NCBI GenBank assembly: GCA_022393335.1
Contig: JAJEKB010018899.1
Coordinates: forward strand, 46,927-110,926
Direction of reading: 5' to 3'
Length of the DNA: 64,000 bases
Origin: Macrotrachela quadricornifera
Taxonomy: Eukaryota; Rotifera; Eurotatoria; Philodinida; Philodinidae
A program made the position numbers and the translations under genes. The notes below the pieces were generated by a model. The model was not told the origin of the DNA, ran no database searches, and saw only the letters and a program-made list of their open reading frames with translations. Of the stretch, positions 24,101 to 34,252 are shown one piece after another (the first letter of the stretch is position 1; each line of letters begins with the position of its first letter).

Positions 24101-26405
24101 TAACTTTGACGAGATATACGATGAAGTCGGTCGAGAATCCGATGGTTTGATTTCTCACATAAAAAAGATTACACGTATCAAGTTCTTGTAGATGGTGATC
24201 GTTTTCGTCAGTGTCATTCTCAGTGCTTGATGGTCCATGTAGACAAAGGCGAAGAGCTCCGATGAAATATGGTCCATTGATATTAACTTGAACAGTGGAA
24301 GTATGACTGGTTAGAGTAAAGTCGAATAATCCGGTAACATTCTCGTTTGGAAAAGTGCAATTATTTTTAGGTATATCTATGGGTGTGGCATCACCACGTA
24401 TGAGTTTAATATCAATATTGCCACATTTTGCTCCCGTGTTTATCAAATAAACAGTCATCGAAAATGGTTGCTTGTCGAGCATTTCAAAAATTTTCCAATG
24501 TTTACCATTTGTTTCAGGCAAAGGCAATTGAAGTGCATTGTCGAATTTCACATTTTCTGAATTCTCATTGCATTCTGCACGAAATGTGTTTTTCCCGGTA
24601 TCATATGAACGAAAATAGAAGAAGGCAAACACACATGAATATACGACAATAATAAAAATGACAAGTGATGCAAGACCACCAATCCATCGTTCTCCTTCCT
24701 TGATAAGGTCGAGACGCACGAAAACAAGTTTTATCTGTTTGCGATGACTATCGAACGAGACTAACTGTCGTTTTTTCAGGAAAAACATGATGCACCATAG
24801 AATGAAACAAAGTCCGATAGTTACAAGAGTGAAGAAAAGAGGTGAAGTGATAAAGCAAAAAAAAGTTAATTTTTTGTCGCTAATAGAAAATAAGTTGAGT
24901 ACTAATAGATCATCATAGTTGTCGATAAGAGACGTATCTGGATAGTTAAATATTTGAGTCTTCGACGTAAAATCATTGAGATCGACTTCACCACTAGCAC
25001 CCAATGGACAAAATGATTTTTGTTTGCAAGGTTGACATTGAATCGCTGGATGGCCTCCTGGATTTTTTGTTCCTGACGGACAAACAGTACAGGGACCCAG
25101 ACTGGATATATTTTTGTACGATCCACTAACGCATGGTTCCGGCTGTAAAAACCATCCCTGGCCATTGAAATTACTTAACACAGAACGGTAACCAGCGTTA
25201 GCGGATGGAATGTACAAGGACGAACCGGGTATAAATACAAGCAAACCATTTGGGCGTGCAATAATCGTTCCAAATATATTGTATCCGAGAGCTCTGGTCA
25301 TCACATGCGTGATGTCATGTAGATGAAGTATTTGTTGATTATTGGGAATAATATAGTTAGGTTGATCATCAGTCATTGAACTATTACTTGAGATGTTTTT
25401 ATACACATGTACTTCGAATTTTGACCATATATGAAATTCGGACTTGTCTACACTTACAGCAAGTGTACCTTGGTCGTCAAGCCAGGCAACTGAACGACCA
25501 AAACCTTTCCCTTTTGTAGACATTATACGATTTTCAGTAGAACGATTACAAAAACTGTCCTTGTGACAGGGATTTTTGTAAATTTGTACCCTCTCATTGC
25601 GAACTGTTCCAACAGCTATTAACGTTCCTGAAGGATTGATCGAAACTGAGATGCAATAATCTGGATCGTAGACAGATATTGTCGTTGCTCGAGCATAGTC
25701 TTCGAAATGGCCACAGATCATCTTCTTGAGAATTAGAGCTGGAAGTTCTACCAAATACATGCAAGCTTGACTAAAAGTAGCAGTATCATGAAACATTTTA
25801 TACCCTATTATGATGGCCCAATCATTGCTTACATCGAACGCATAGGCGATTACTCGCGTGCTAGTCGTATTGTATATAGTATTGTTTGATTCAAAATTAA
25901 TGAGTTTGCTTGTCGACATATCATAGCAAAGTAAAAAAGAATCAGCTAAGACGTAAGCATACTTCTCCTGTGGATCGACTTTCAAGAACATGTACGTTTG
26001 TTGAGCGCCTTCCCACACTGTCGTATCAATTATTGTAGGTATGGCCTGATTTAAACAATTGGTTCGGTTAAAAGTGATTCGACTAAGTACGATATGATTG
26101 GTTTTCTGATTCTGAGCGATCTGAACGAATGAGAATGTGTCATTTTTCGATTTCATCGTAAGACCAGCGAGATTATAGACATGAAGTCCTCGATTTTGAC
26201 AGGTCATAATACATCGATTGTTTTCCGGCAGGAAGGTAACATAATATTTCGTCACGTTTGGGTAATTGGTGACTCCTACGAGAAAGTTATCGGTTAGTGA
26301 CACACCTAAATTCCGAAAGTCCTTGTGCTTATCAAAATTATTATTGGTGGTCAAGATTCCCCATTTGAATGTCAGCAGTAGAATGACTATAAATTGCATC
26401 CGCAT
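21109..26405 (-). CDS. Secreted/multi-pass membrane protein with cysteine-rich (GCC2/GCC3, ephrin-receptor-like) domain and coiled-coil tail
   Basis: Exon 1 (26405-23712) encodes 898 residues: a signal peptide (MRMQFIVILLLTF), a beta-rich ectodomain with many N-glycosylation sites, a cysteine-rich segment at about 426-470 (CTVCPSGTKNPGG, CQPCKQKSFCP) of the GCC2/GCC3 type, and membrane helices near 512-540, 568-600 and 835-865. It ends ETAID at a GTAAGT donor. Reading through instead adds ten residues and a stop. Exon 2 (23201-22865) starts at a TTTTCAG acceptor in phase and encodes KISAVPGAIVDLHTQLSLP. A last exon (21368-21109), in matching phase, ends in a coiled coil and RRRRSWY, for a total of 1,096 aa. 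Exon 1 is certain; exon 2 is likely; the link to the last exon (donor GTTCGT, 1.5-kb intron) is tentative. Role unknown, probably a cell-surface receptor-like protein. Confidence 0.7.
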
Positions 26406-26550
26406 TGTGTTTGTATAAAAAGTTCTCGGTTGAGTAAAGAATTATGACACGGCTCGTTATGTTATAATTCAAGCAAGCAAGATATCCACTAATAGATGAT
26501 TGTCAGTTATAACATAAAACAAAAAACAAAAACAACAGCGTCATATATAG

Positions 26551-27085
26551 CGACTGGGTGAGTCTATGAGAGAATTGATGTCATTATCATCCGATACTCT
26601 AATGTATTATTTCTCCTCCCTTATCTATCTTGCTAACTCAAGTCGTCAATGCATTACAGCGGCTTGATTTAGCAGCTAAATTATCAACAAATTGGTCCAA
26701 AATAATAAATAAGGAAGAAGGAAAAACACATTATAGTGACGGTTGGTAATAACATCAATTCTCTCATATAGAGGTCTGATTCTTTTGTGTTCTTTACTCT
26801 ATGTTACTATCGACGATAATCAAGATGATACTTTTATTGTATCAGTTGTCGTCGATAGTAATATCCAGCAAACGAGGAACAGTAAAGAACACAAAAAAAT
26901 ATAATATATTTTTCCTCCTTTCTTATCTATCGTGTTGGACTTATTTGTTGATACATTAGCCACTAAAACAGGCCGCTAATAATACATTGACAACTTGAGT
27001 TAGCCCAATGGATTAAGAAGAAGAAACAATACAATATAGTGTCGGATAATAATGAAATTGATACTCTAATAGACTCATCCAGTTG
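26551..27085. mobile_element. 535-bp foldback element with nested inner palindrome
   Basis: The left end ACTGGGTGAGTCTATGAGAG pairs with the right end CTAATAGACTCATCCAGT. Complementarity runs inward through ATCATCCGATACTCTAATG and its partner CGGATAATAATGAAATTGATAC, and through TAACTCAAGTCGTCAATGCATT and its inverse. A second hairpin lies at the centre: TTTTGTGTTCTTTACT near 26785 and AGTAAAGAACACAAAA near 26880, with ACTATCGACGATA and TCGTCGATAGT inside. No coding capacity. No target duplication could be assigned with confidence. Confidence 0.65.
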
Positions 27086-27175
27086 TGATAAAGAGTGTTC
27101 CATAAGTAATGATTTCCTTTTATTTTCTTTCTATCTTTGTCGTAGTGAGCCACAAATAGATATTCAATATACTTA

Positions 27176-27845
27176 GGACATACCAAAAGTAATGACGTTA
27201 GTATGTTATTCTTTTAGTAAAATGCCCGAACAAATTTTTTTTCTCATGTAGTGATATAGAAAAAGATGTTCTATTTTTCTGTACTATTTGTTCACTGTTC
27301 AACTAATATTTCAGGTGGAATAAGTGACTGAGCTTTGTATCTTTCACATTTCAGTTTTCGAATACTTTATATGTTGTATCGAATCACAAACTATGCCAAA
27401 TAAATACAACGCGAAGAGCTCTACAGTTTCTACAGAATAGCTTATTTTACATTTGAGATAAGCAAAAACAATTTCTCCTTGTATAGAAAAATATGCCTTG
27501 TTTGGCGGTAGCAGGACAAGAATCTACTTTCACTAGAAACAAAAAATACACAATTCAAAGAAGCGTTCTTATGTTGATTATACAGCTTCTTACAGTACAT
27601 CTTTTGACGTATTTTGTTTTATTTTGAATAAAGGACATCAGATAAAAAAAGATGAAATTAGAAAAAATGAGTTCATTTTGTGCCAAAAACGTGTCGTTTT
27701 CGCACTAAGAAATATTAGTTGAACAGTGATTCAATAGTACAGAAAAATTGAGCATCTTTTTCTCTGTCACTACATGAGAAAAGAAAATTTGTTTAGGCAT
27801 TCTACTAAAAAATAACATACAGACGTCATTACTATTCGACATGAA
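27176..27845. mobile_element. 670-bp foldback MITE, same family as the element at 4145
   Basis: Left arm ACATACCAAAAGTAATGACG and right arm CGTCATTACTATTCGACAT are inverted copies. Homology continues inward for more than 130 bases, including CTCATGTAGTGATATAGAAAAAGATG versus its inverse near 27760. The left end follows a TA; the right end has diverged and lacks an obvious TA. The terminal ACCAAAAGTARTGA and the inner TTCAACTAATAT are shared with the 4145-4845 element. Confidence 0.65.
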
Positions 27846-28380
27846 TCTGAAAGAATGTGTGAAAAAGAAATAAAAGTTGCGTTTTCATGGAATCTTATGA
27901 GGGGCGTGCCTTTACTGTGTTTGAATTTTTTTTACTTAATAAGTACAATTCAAAAGGTACATATATAGGACTGTAGAAAATTGCGCACGCTATTCGAACA
28001 GGTATTTACTTTTTTAAAAATGTTAAGTTGTAGAAATATAATGTTAAAAATATCTAGTCAAACTATTTTTTCTTAGAGGGATAGATGGAAAGAAAAATTT
28101 CAACTTAAAATTTAAGTGAAGAAAAACGCGGCACCTCTAGTTTTTCTTCGCTAATAGCATTTATCGGCTTGTGAGAAAACTCCACTCAAAGCTTTGAATG
28201 TTTCTATTAATATAATTAAACATCTCACAATATCGAATCAACTATACACAAATCAAATAAATGCAAAAAACACATCAACTATCGTACGGTATTCTCGTTT
28301 TCTGTTGCTAAGCAGACGCTCTTTCGTTGTTTTCATTGCATAATTTCTAAAAGTATGATCCATTCTTTCTTTTCTGTGCA

Positions 28381-28388
28381 TATATAAA
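28381..28388 (+). promoter_or_regulatory. TATA box of the tail-collar gene
   Basis: TATATAAA lies 36 bases before the start codon, followed by a TTTCAGTGTC stretch at about 28407-28416 that could be the initiator. Short leaders of this kind fit compact invertebrate promoters. Position and sequence only; no experimental support. Confidence 0.5.
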
Positions 28389-28423
28389 GATCGATTTAGT
28401 ATACGTTTCAGTGTCTTTTAGCT

Positions 28424-30551
28424 ATGAACACAATGAATTCATTTAAGCTCATCTGCATACTTGGCTTGGTCTGCAAAATTGATGCTCTCGCTTTAGGACT
28501 AAAATCAACCAATGCAAAAATGGGATCAGAGCAGAAGCTAAGTTTAGCCAACACCGTCTTTAATACCGAAGTACTGACACAGTTCAATTATCAAGGCAGT
28601 GAAATCTACATTTACAGCGCTGTGCCAAATGAAATCAAAAATAGTGATGCACCTAAGAAGTGGACCTTCTACTATGTACCCATTATGATACCAGCAATCA
28701 CTAATCATTCAGGAGGCAAATGCATATTTACAGTGGAGAACGAAGTTAGAATCCGATTGATGTTAGGTAATAATGAAGTTAAAGAAATGGCAGCAAGAGA
28801 AATCATCAAGAAATATGATCTAAATATTACTAAACATTCACACTCCTGGGTTATTGCTCCACTGATGATCGACTCGTTAACGGCTTATCTTGTTCGAAAA
28901 ACAACAAACTTACCGGTTAAAGATATCTTTCCTTTCAAAGCTGAAAATCCAAACGAATTGGAAATGGAATTTCGATTCGAATGTTCTTCCAGTGTACATG
29001 CAACAGAAGTTGAAAAAAAAATCGTTGATGATGATGTCTATGGAATCGAAGTAATTTTTCACTTTGCCGGTTCCAGACACATGACAACCAATACGATTTT
29101 GATCACCAGTGACATACTGAAGACTGTGGCCAGTAAGACGATTACCGATGGTGGCAATTCCAACGCTCAGTATATACACCGGAATCAAGGATCAGCATTT
29201 GTCAGCAAATATGTGGCCAATATAAAGTCGATGAGCTACATCGAGGATCGAAGTGTAAATGATCCACCATTGTTCACTACTCTACTAGGGCAATTGAATG
29301 CATTGTTACAACAAGGTAGACACTCTTGTGGTATACTTAAGTTTGATTGTAGTCATCATTTTCTCTCTAATTATAGCACTGATTTCATCAGCTCAAATAC
29401 AACTTGCCATCGAACTCTACGATCAAGTTTGGTCGGCTCGGGACTTAAATCCTGATCGCATAACTAGTGAATTCAATAAAGTATTCACCTTCAATAAGAC
29501 AGCAACAGAGGAGCATAACTCTTCGAGTCAGTACTTCAATTTTCATAAAGCAAATGCAATATTACCGGCTAAATCAGGACATGGCGGCTTTAATTTCAAG
29601 GGCTTCGGTATAGAAGCTGGAGGTGATATATCAGATTTAAATTCAAGTAATGTTTCAAACACGACAAAGTCATTATATTCTCTAACTGAAATCGAAGACT
29701 TACTCAAGCAAGAATCAGTTCAAATGGCATGGACGGGTGAAAAATTCATACCGAAGTCATTGTTTGTTTATCGACTCACTGATATTACCGATCGTCTAGA
29801 AGTTCATATTAACTCTCAACAAAGGTTTGCTGAGAAGAAAAGCGGTGGTTTTGTTCGTGTAGTGAATCTTAGAAGTAAACCATTACCAGCCTCAGACGGA
29901 TACTCATCACCACTTGTAGGTGAAATAAAGTTGTACTCGGGTGATACATCATTTCTACCACGTCATTGGGTGTTCTGTGATGAGCAAGCTCTCTCTCGCA
30001 TCGAATATCGTCGTCTATTTTCTGTTATCGGCGAATCATTTGGAGTCGGTGATGGAAATACAACATTTAATGTACCCGATTTTCGCGATCGTTTCCCACT
30101 AGGTTATGATCCCATTGGAAATCAAGTAAACGGTTGGAAAAAAGGAGGAAATAAAGAACAGATACTCACAATTGATCAAATGCCTACTCATTATCATAAT
30201 GCTGGTACATTAAACACTGCTAATGAAGGCATTCATAAACATAAGGTCAATGATCCAGGCCATAATCACGGGGGATATACCGGAGTACACTCTACACATG
30301 TAATACATAGCGAGAACCTCGCTTGGCATGGCACCAACGTCAAGGACCGCTACGCCATCTTCTACAATACCGTATCTCATAAACACAGTATTCCAGTGGG
30401 ACTAAGTGGGATAACCCTCAAAGATGATGGTACTCATTCTCATTCGATTCAAGGTGCAACCAACTCAACTGGTGGTGGAAAATCATTTAGCATTATACCA
30501 CCTTATCAGACTATTGCTTACATCATCTTCACTGGAGCAAACCATGCTTGA
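28424..30551 (+). CDS. Secreted protein with C-terminal phage tail-collar domain, two exons
   Basis: Exons 28424-29315 and 29377-30551 (61-bp GT-AG intron) join in phase to 688 codons. The N-terminus is a signal peptide (SFKLICILGLVC). Residues about 30-470 are a beta-rich region with no family I recognise. From about 477 the sequence is a tail-collar domain as in phage tail fibres and bacterial microcystin-dependent (MdpB-like) proteins: GEIKLYSGDTSFLPRHWVFCDE, then a DGNTTFNVPDFRDRFPLGYDP block. A histidine-rich tail (MPTHYHN, HKHKVNDPGHNHGG, HSHSIQG) and the closing PPYQTIAYIIF strand follow. In phages this region trimerises and binds surface ligands or metal. The intron and signal peptide show it is resident in a eukaryotic genome. 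The collar module is probably of bacterial or phage origin; a surface-binding or adhesive role is inference. Confidence 0.85.
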
Positions 30552-30930
30552 AGTGTCACTGTATCTGTAACCCTCTTTTTCACCGATACCTTTCTCATCA
30601 CTAGCGTACTCTGATGCCATCATACCTCTTCTCATCGCTTTACGAAAGATATCCATGAATACACAGACCGAGCGTCTCAAAAGTAAGGAAAAATAGTATT
30701 TTTTTAAATTTCTATTTTATCGGTTGTCGGTTAGCACTGATATTTATATCACACATACTAAGTGTGATAAGTAAACAATTAAACTTTAGTAATCGATTCA
30801 AGAGCATACAAAAACAGAATAACTAACAAGAAGGAAAATTTAATGAATTCCAGTTAAACTTTTTTTGAGGTAATAGCATCACGTAGAGCTACATAAGCTT
30901 GCGCTCTCTTTCATGTCTGTCGTGTTATGA
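30552..30930. other. 3' flank of the tail-collar gene, nothing recognised
   Basis: No gene or repeat is seen between the collar stop codon and the first readable piece of the decayed DDE transposase. It may contain the transposon's left end, which I could not identify. Confidence 0.4.
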
Positions 30931-32547
30931 CCATAAGAAAGAATGTGATGACCAATACTTAAGTCTACTAGATTATGTGTATTGTTTCATTCTCTCTTGT
31001 GAAACGAATATGATAAACACAGTATCTGTGAGGACCATGTTAGCCGATCGTATTGTAAAGAAAGATTCTTATCGTCCTTCGGGTTACATTCATGAACAAA
31101 AACTCGTCGATCAATTATATAAAATACTTAATGATGTTATGACAAGTTCATGATACAAAATAGAAAATGAAAATACACTGGACTACGACGATTCGTTCGA
31201 TGACGCGCATGATGACGAAAGTTATGACAGTAAAGTCGTTGTAGAAATTGATCCTATTTTTCATAATAGTGAAAGTGAGAAAGATACTGGAGACGATGTG
31301 TTATTGAAGACATTTTCTCCTGAATATATGAAAAACATCGTTGACTTCTACAATGCAATGAAGAAAACAATCAGAAAATGAAAACACATGTGAAAAAGTG
31401 TTTAGCAGCGATTTAAACGAGTCCGTCACATACAGTATCTTGGCTGCTTTGGAAAGTATTTGGAAAATCATGGTACAAAGAAGCAAAAAGTATAAGATAT
31501 CGATACGTTTGTGTTTAAAAGATTCAAAGCGGCTCGTAGGAATTATCTTTCTATCCACGACATCGATCTCAAACGTTGGGCTATTGCCTCTCGAAAAGTT
31601 ACAAAGTTCGTTACAAAACATCTCCTTGATAATGCAGAAGAACTTGAGCAGTTGGCTGCTCGATTTGTCAAAGAAGGCAAAGTTGAAATACAGTACTATA
31701 GTCCTGCAGAAATTATGAATACCAATTAAGCTGGACTGGAAAAGGAATTGCATTGCACTCGATCATTGAGTTATTAGGGCAAAAAATTGGCAGTTGTCGC
31801 TGTCAAATCTAAAATGCAATCATCCACTTTTACAGTTTGCAACCAATGATTAATCTGGTCAGTAAAGTGGTAGAACCTATTTATTTCTGCTTCAATAAAC
31901 TAATAAGTGATAATGAGTTTGTTTACATTTGTTTTCATTTCTCTAGTCTATAATTTCTTGGGATTCCGTGCAAGAATGTTTCAACCTATAAATGTTGTTA
32001 TCACTTGCAGCGCGTCTGATAAATTAACAAAATCACTGATTCACCATCGGATAAATAAAATACTAGCTTTAAATGCACCCGACAAGTGTCTCCTTGTCTC
32101 AGGTACCTGGCCTGAACAAGGCGACGTCAAGATATATATAAGAAAGTACCCGGTTGCAAACGTATCAATATTCGGCAGAAGACTACTGATCGATTGCAAC
32201 CTCTCGATGTGTTCTACAATCGACAGATGAAATCGATAATACGCCATGTCTATGATCGTGCGATTGTCCATCAACTGCCTATTGCTATGAGTACGCGAGA
32301 CAATATAATTCGCCTACTTTTCCCCACGCACAGTCAAATCTCTGCTAAAATTTTTAACGGGCTGATTCGCTACGCGTAGTATGCCAGTGGCTATGTTGGA
32401 AAACATCCTGAAGCCTTCAAAACGGTCTATGAGGTATACTTCGATATTCTTACGTTCTCTTGCCAGGCCATGAACTGCGACCAATCTCATTGTATTTGTT
32501 ACAGTTGGTGCGACAAAAACTTATGCTTTAACCATTTTTTTGTAGAA
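30931..32547 (+). pseudogene. Decayed DDE-superfamily transposase (rotifer/fish-type, CENP-B/Tigger-like)
   Basis: Successive pieces in shifting frames are collinear with one transposase. They are SVRTMLADRIVKKDSYRPSG with KLVDQLYKILNDVMTS (31020-31150), an acidic stretch with ENTLDYDDSFDD (31170-31375), FKAARRNYLSIHDIDLKRWA and SRKVTKFVTKHLLDNAEEL (31510-31730), QPINVVITCSAS (near 32000), TTDRLQPLDVFYNRQMKSI and STRDNIIRLLFPTHSQISAK (32170-32380), and a closing CSYSWCD-type cysteine cluster with LCFNHFFVE (to 32547). At least six stops or frameshifts and a deleted middle make it inactive. Terminal repeats were not found. Assignment to the family rests on recognition of the QPLDVF...HNQ and LCFNHFF signatures. 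Confidence 0.65.
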
Positions 32548-34252
32548 TAGCATTTTCATTAATGACACTTCATCAACTATCTATCATTATATGTCAATAG
32601 TTAATGACACCTGTTTTTTTTACCGTAATAGCAAGACATTTTGTCTATTATAATAGATTATTATGATTATTATAAAAAAAAGTTATTATTCAAATCAAAA
32701 GATTTTTAGAAAAAAAAATCAGTCTATTCATTACATTCTTCGTATGAAGAATGAGGTGATCATACTTTTTGACTACAAAACCATGGACCCGAATCCTTTT
32801 GACTTTCTACTAGTCATAGTGAGCTCTATTTGTGGTCAAAGTATGAGCTTTAAAGCGAGTGAACACTTGGGGTATCTTCCTCGTTGCAATGATTAGATGA
32901 AGTGAGTTTGGCAACTTAGAATATCCTGTGCAGTGATTGCCATCTATTGACGCCTTCTACGGCGCTTCTGGATTAGTTACTACTAGGCTATCAGTAGAAT
33001 CACTACCACGATCGTGATGATCGATCGTGTTTTGGTAACTTCACATCGATCCTATGATCCTTGTATAAATACACAAACACCTTTCTTCATATAACCTTTT
33101 CTTTAGCACAGGGACTAAAAATAGTTTTGGACAGCTAGGCAATATTTCGCTAACTTAGGAGCAACCCTAAATATCCATGAGCTTTTATAAATCTTGAGGA
33201 TTAGTGAGAATTAGAATCTTAACGGTGATGGCAAAGTCAAGGATTAACATGAGTTACTCTCTCACCCACCCACACCCTCGTATCCAAAAGAAACAGAAAC
33301 CTACCATCATATACAAAACCAATGATTAGTTGCCAAACGGCCTCATCTCTAATCACCCACACCCTCATCCTCAAGATATGATGAAAATCATCAGAAAATT
33401 TTTGGACCTTTGTTTGATGAATTTGTCTCCCAAACTACGTAGTATAGGATTGGAAATTTCATCATAGCTTCCTCGCAACAGCCTAAACACACGCTGAAAA
33501 TTTCATGCAATTCCAGTGTCCTTCGCCCTGATATCGATTTGTGGGGTGGTGAGGAAGGCTTTAAATACCATATAGGATTGCTCCAATTTCAATTCCTTGT
33601 TTGGATTTGGAAATAGATAGAATCGACTGAAATTGCTCGCAACTGAATGAGTGTGGTTGATATAGTACTAAAAGCCAATGTTGCGTCGGTAGGATTAAAT
33701 AAACTTTATGACATTAAAAGTAGATCGACGATCGCATGAAAAGAACGGACGATTCATAATATGAGAGGATGAATGATTGAGAATAGATCACAATGGATGA
33801 AAAACTCTCTCATATTTCCTACCCAATTCACATCGTTTGATCTACCGACCATTGTTTTTCCTCGAAAAATTATTCAACCTTGATCAATCCAAAAAATAAA
33901 ATTTTTACTTCTCTGACACATCCAAAACAATTATCATAAGTTGCTTGAAATTTTACTATTTTACACATTTTCTCTCTCTTTCATTTTCTAAGGCTATAAT
34001 TTTCGCCTTTAAAAACATATTTGGAAGAAAATGTGCCATCGTTACTATTGCTTGGCTTTTAAAATATAAAGCATTAAATGCTTGAGGGATTGAAAGTTTT
34101 TTTCCTTGAAAATAAAACAAAACTCAAAGCAGACAGTCATTGTTTAAAAGTAAAATAAAAACAAACAAAACGAAACAATATATAAGCTAATGGTTATTAA
34201 GAAAATTTTTCATTTAGTGCGCATAAAACTAAAGTGATACTTGCTGATGTAA
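32548..34252. other. Intergenic stretch with C-rich telomere-like tracts
   Basis: No supported gene. CACCCACCCACACCCTC at about 33258-33274 and CACCCACACCCTCATCC near 33355-33371 resemble the complement of a TGTGGG telomere repeat. The open frame at 32663-32896 has no recognisable product. Confidence 0.4.
33250..33372 (-). repeat. Degenerate CCCACA (telomere-like, C-rich strand) tracts
   Basis: Two short runs of CACCCAC/CCCACACCC are separated by about 80 bases. They read as TGTGGG-like sequence on the minus strand and are opposite in orientation to the G-rich tract at 35550-35700. Too short and degenerate to be an active telomere. Confidence 0.35.

Larger units (their letters stand above)
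26406..28380. other. Intergenic stretch filled largely by two foldback elements
   Basis: It separates two divergently transcribed genes and should contain both promoters. Most of it is taken by the palindromic elements at 26551-27085 and 27176-27845. Nothing else is recognised. Confidence 0.6.

Noticed and set aside
32663..32896. 77-codon plus-strand open frame after the DDE pseudogene
   Set aside because: No recognisable product and no splice or promoter context.
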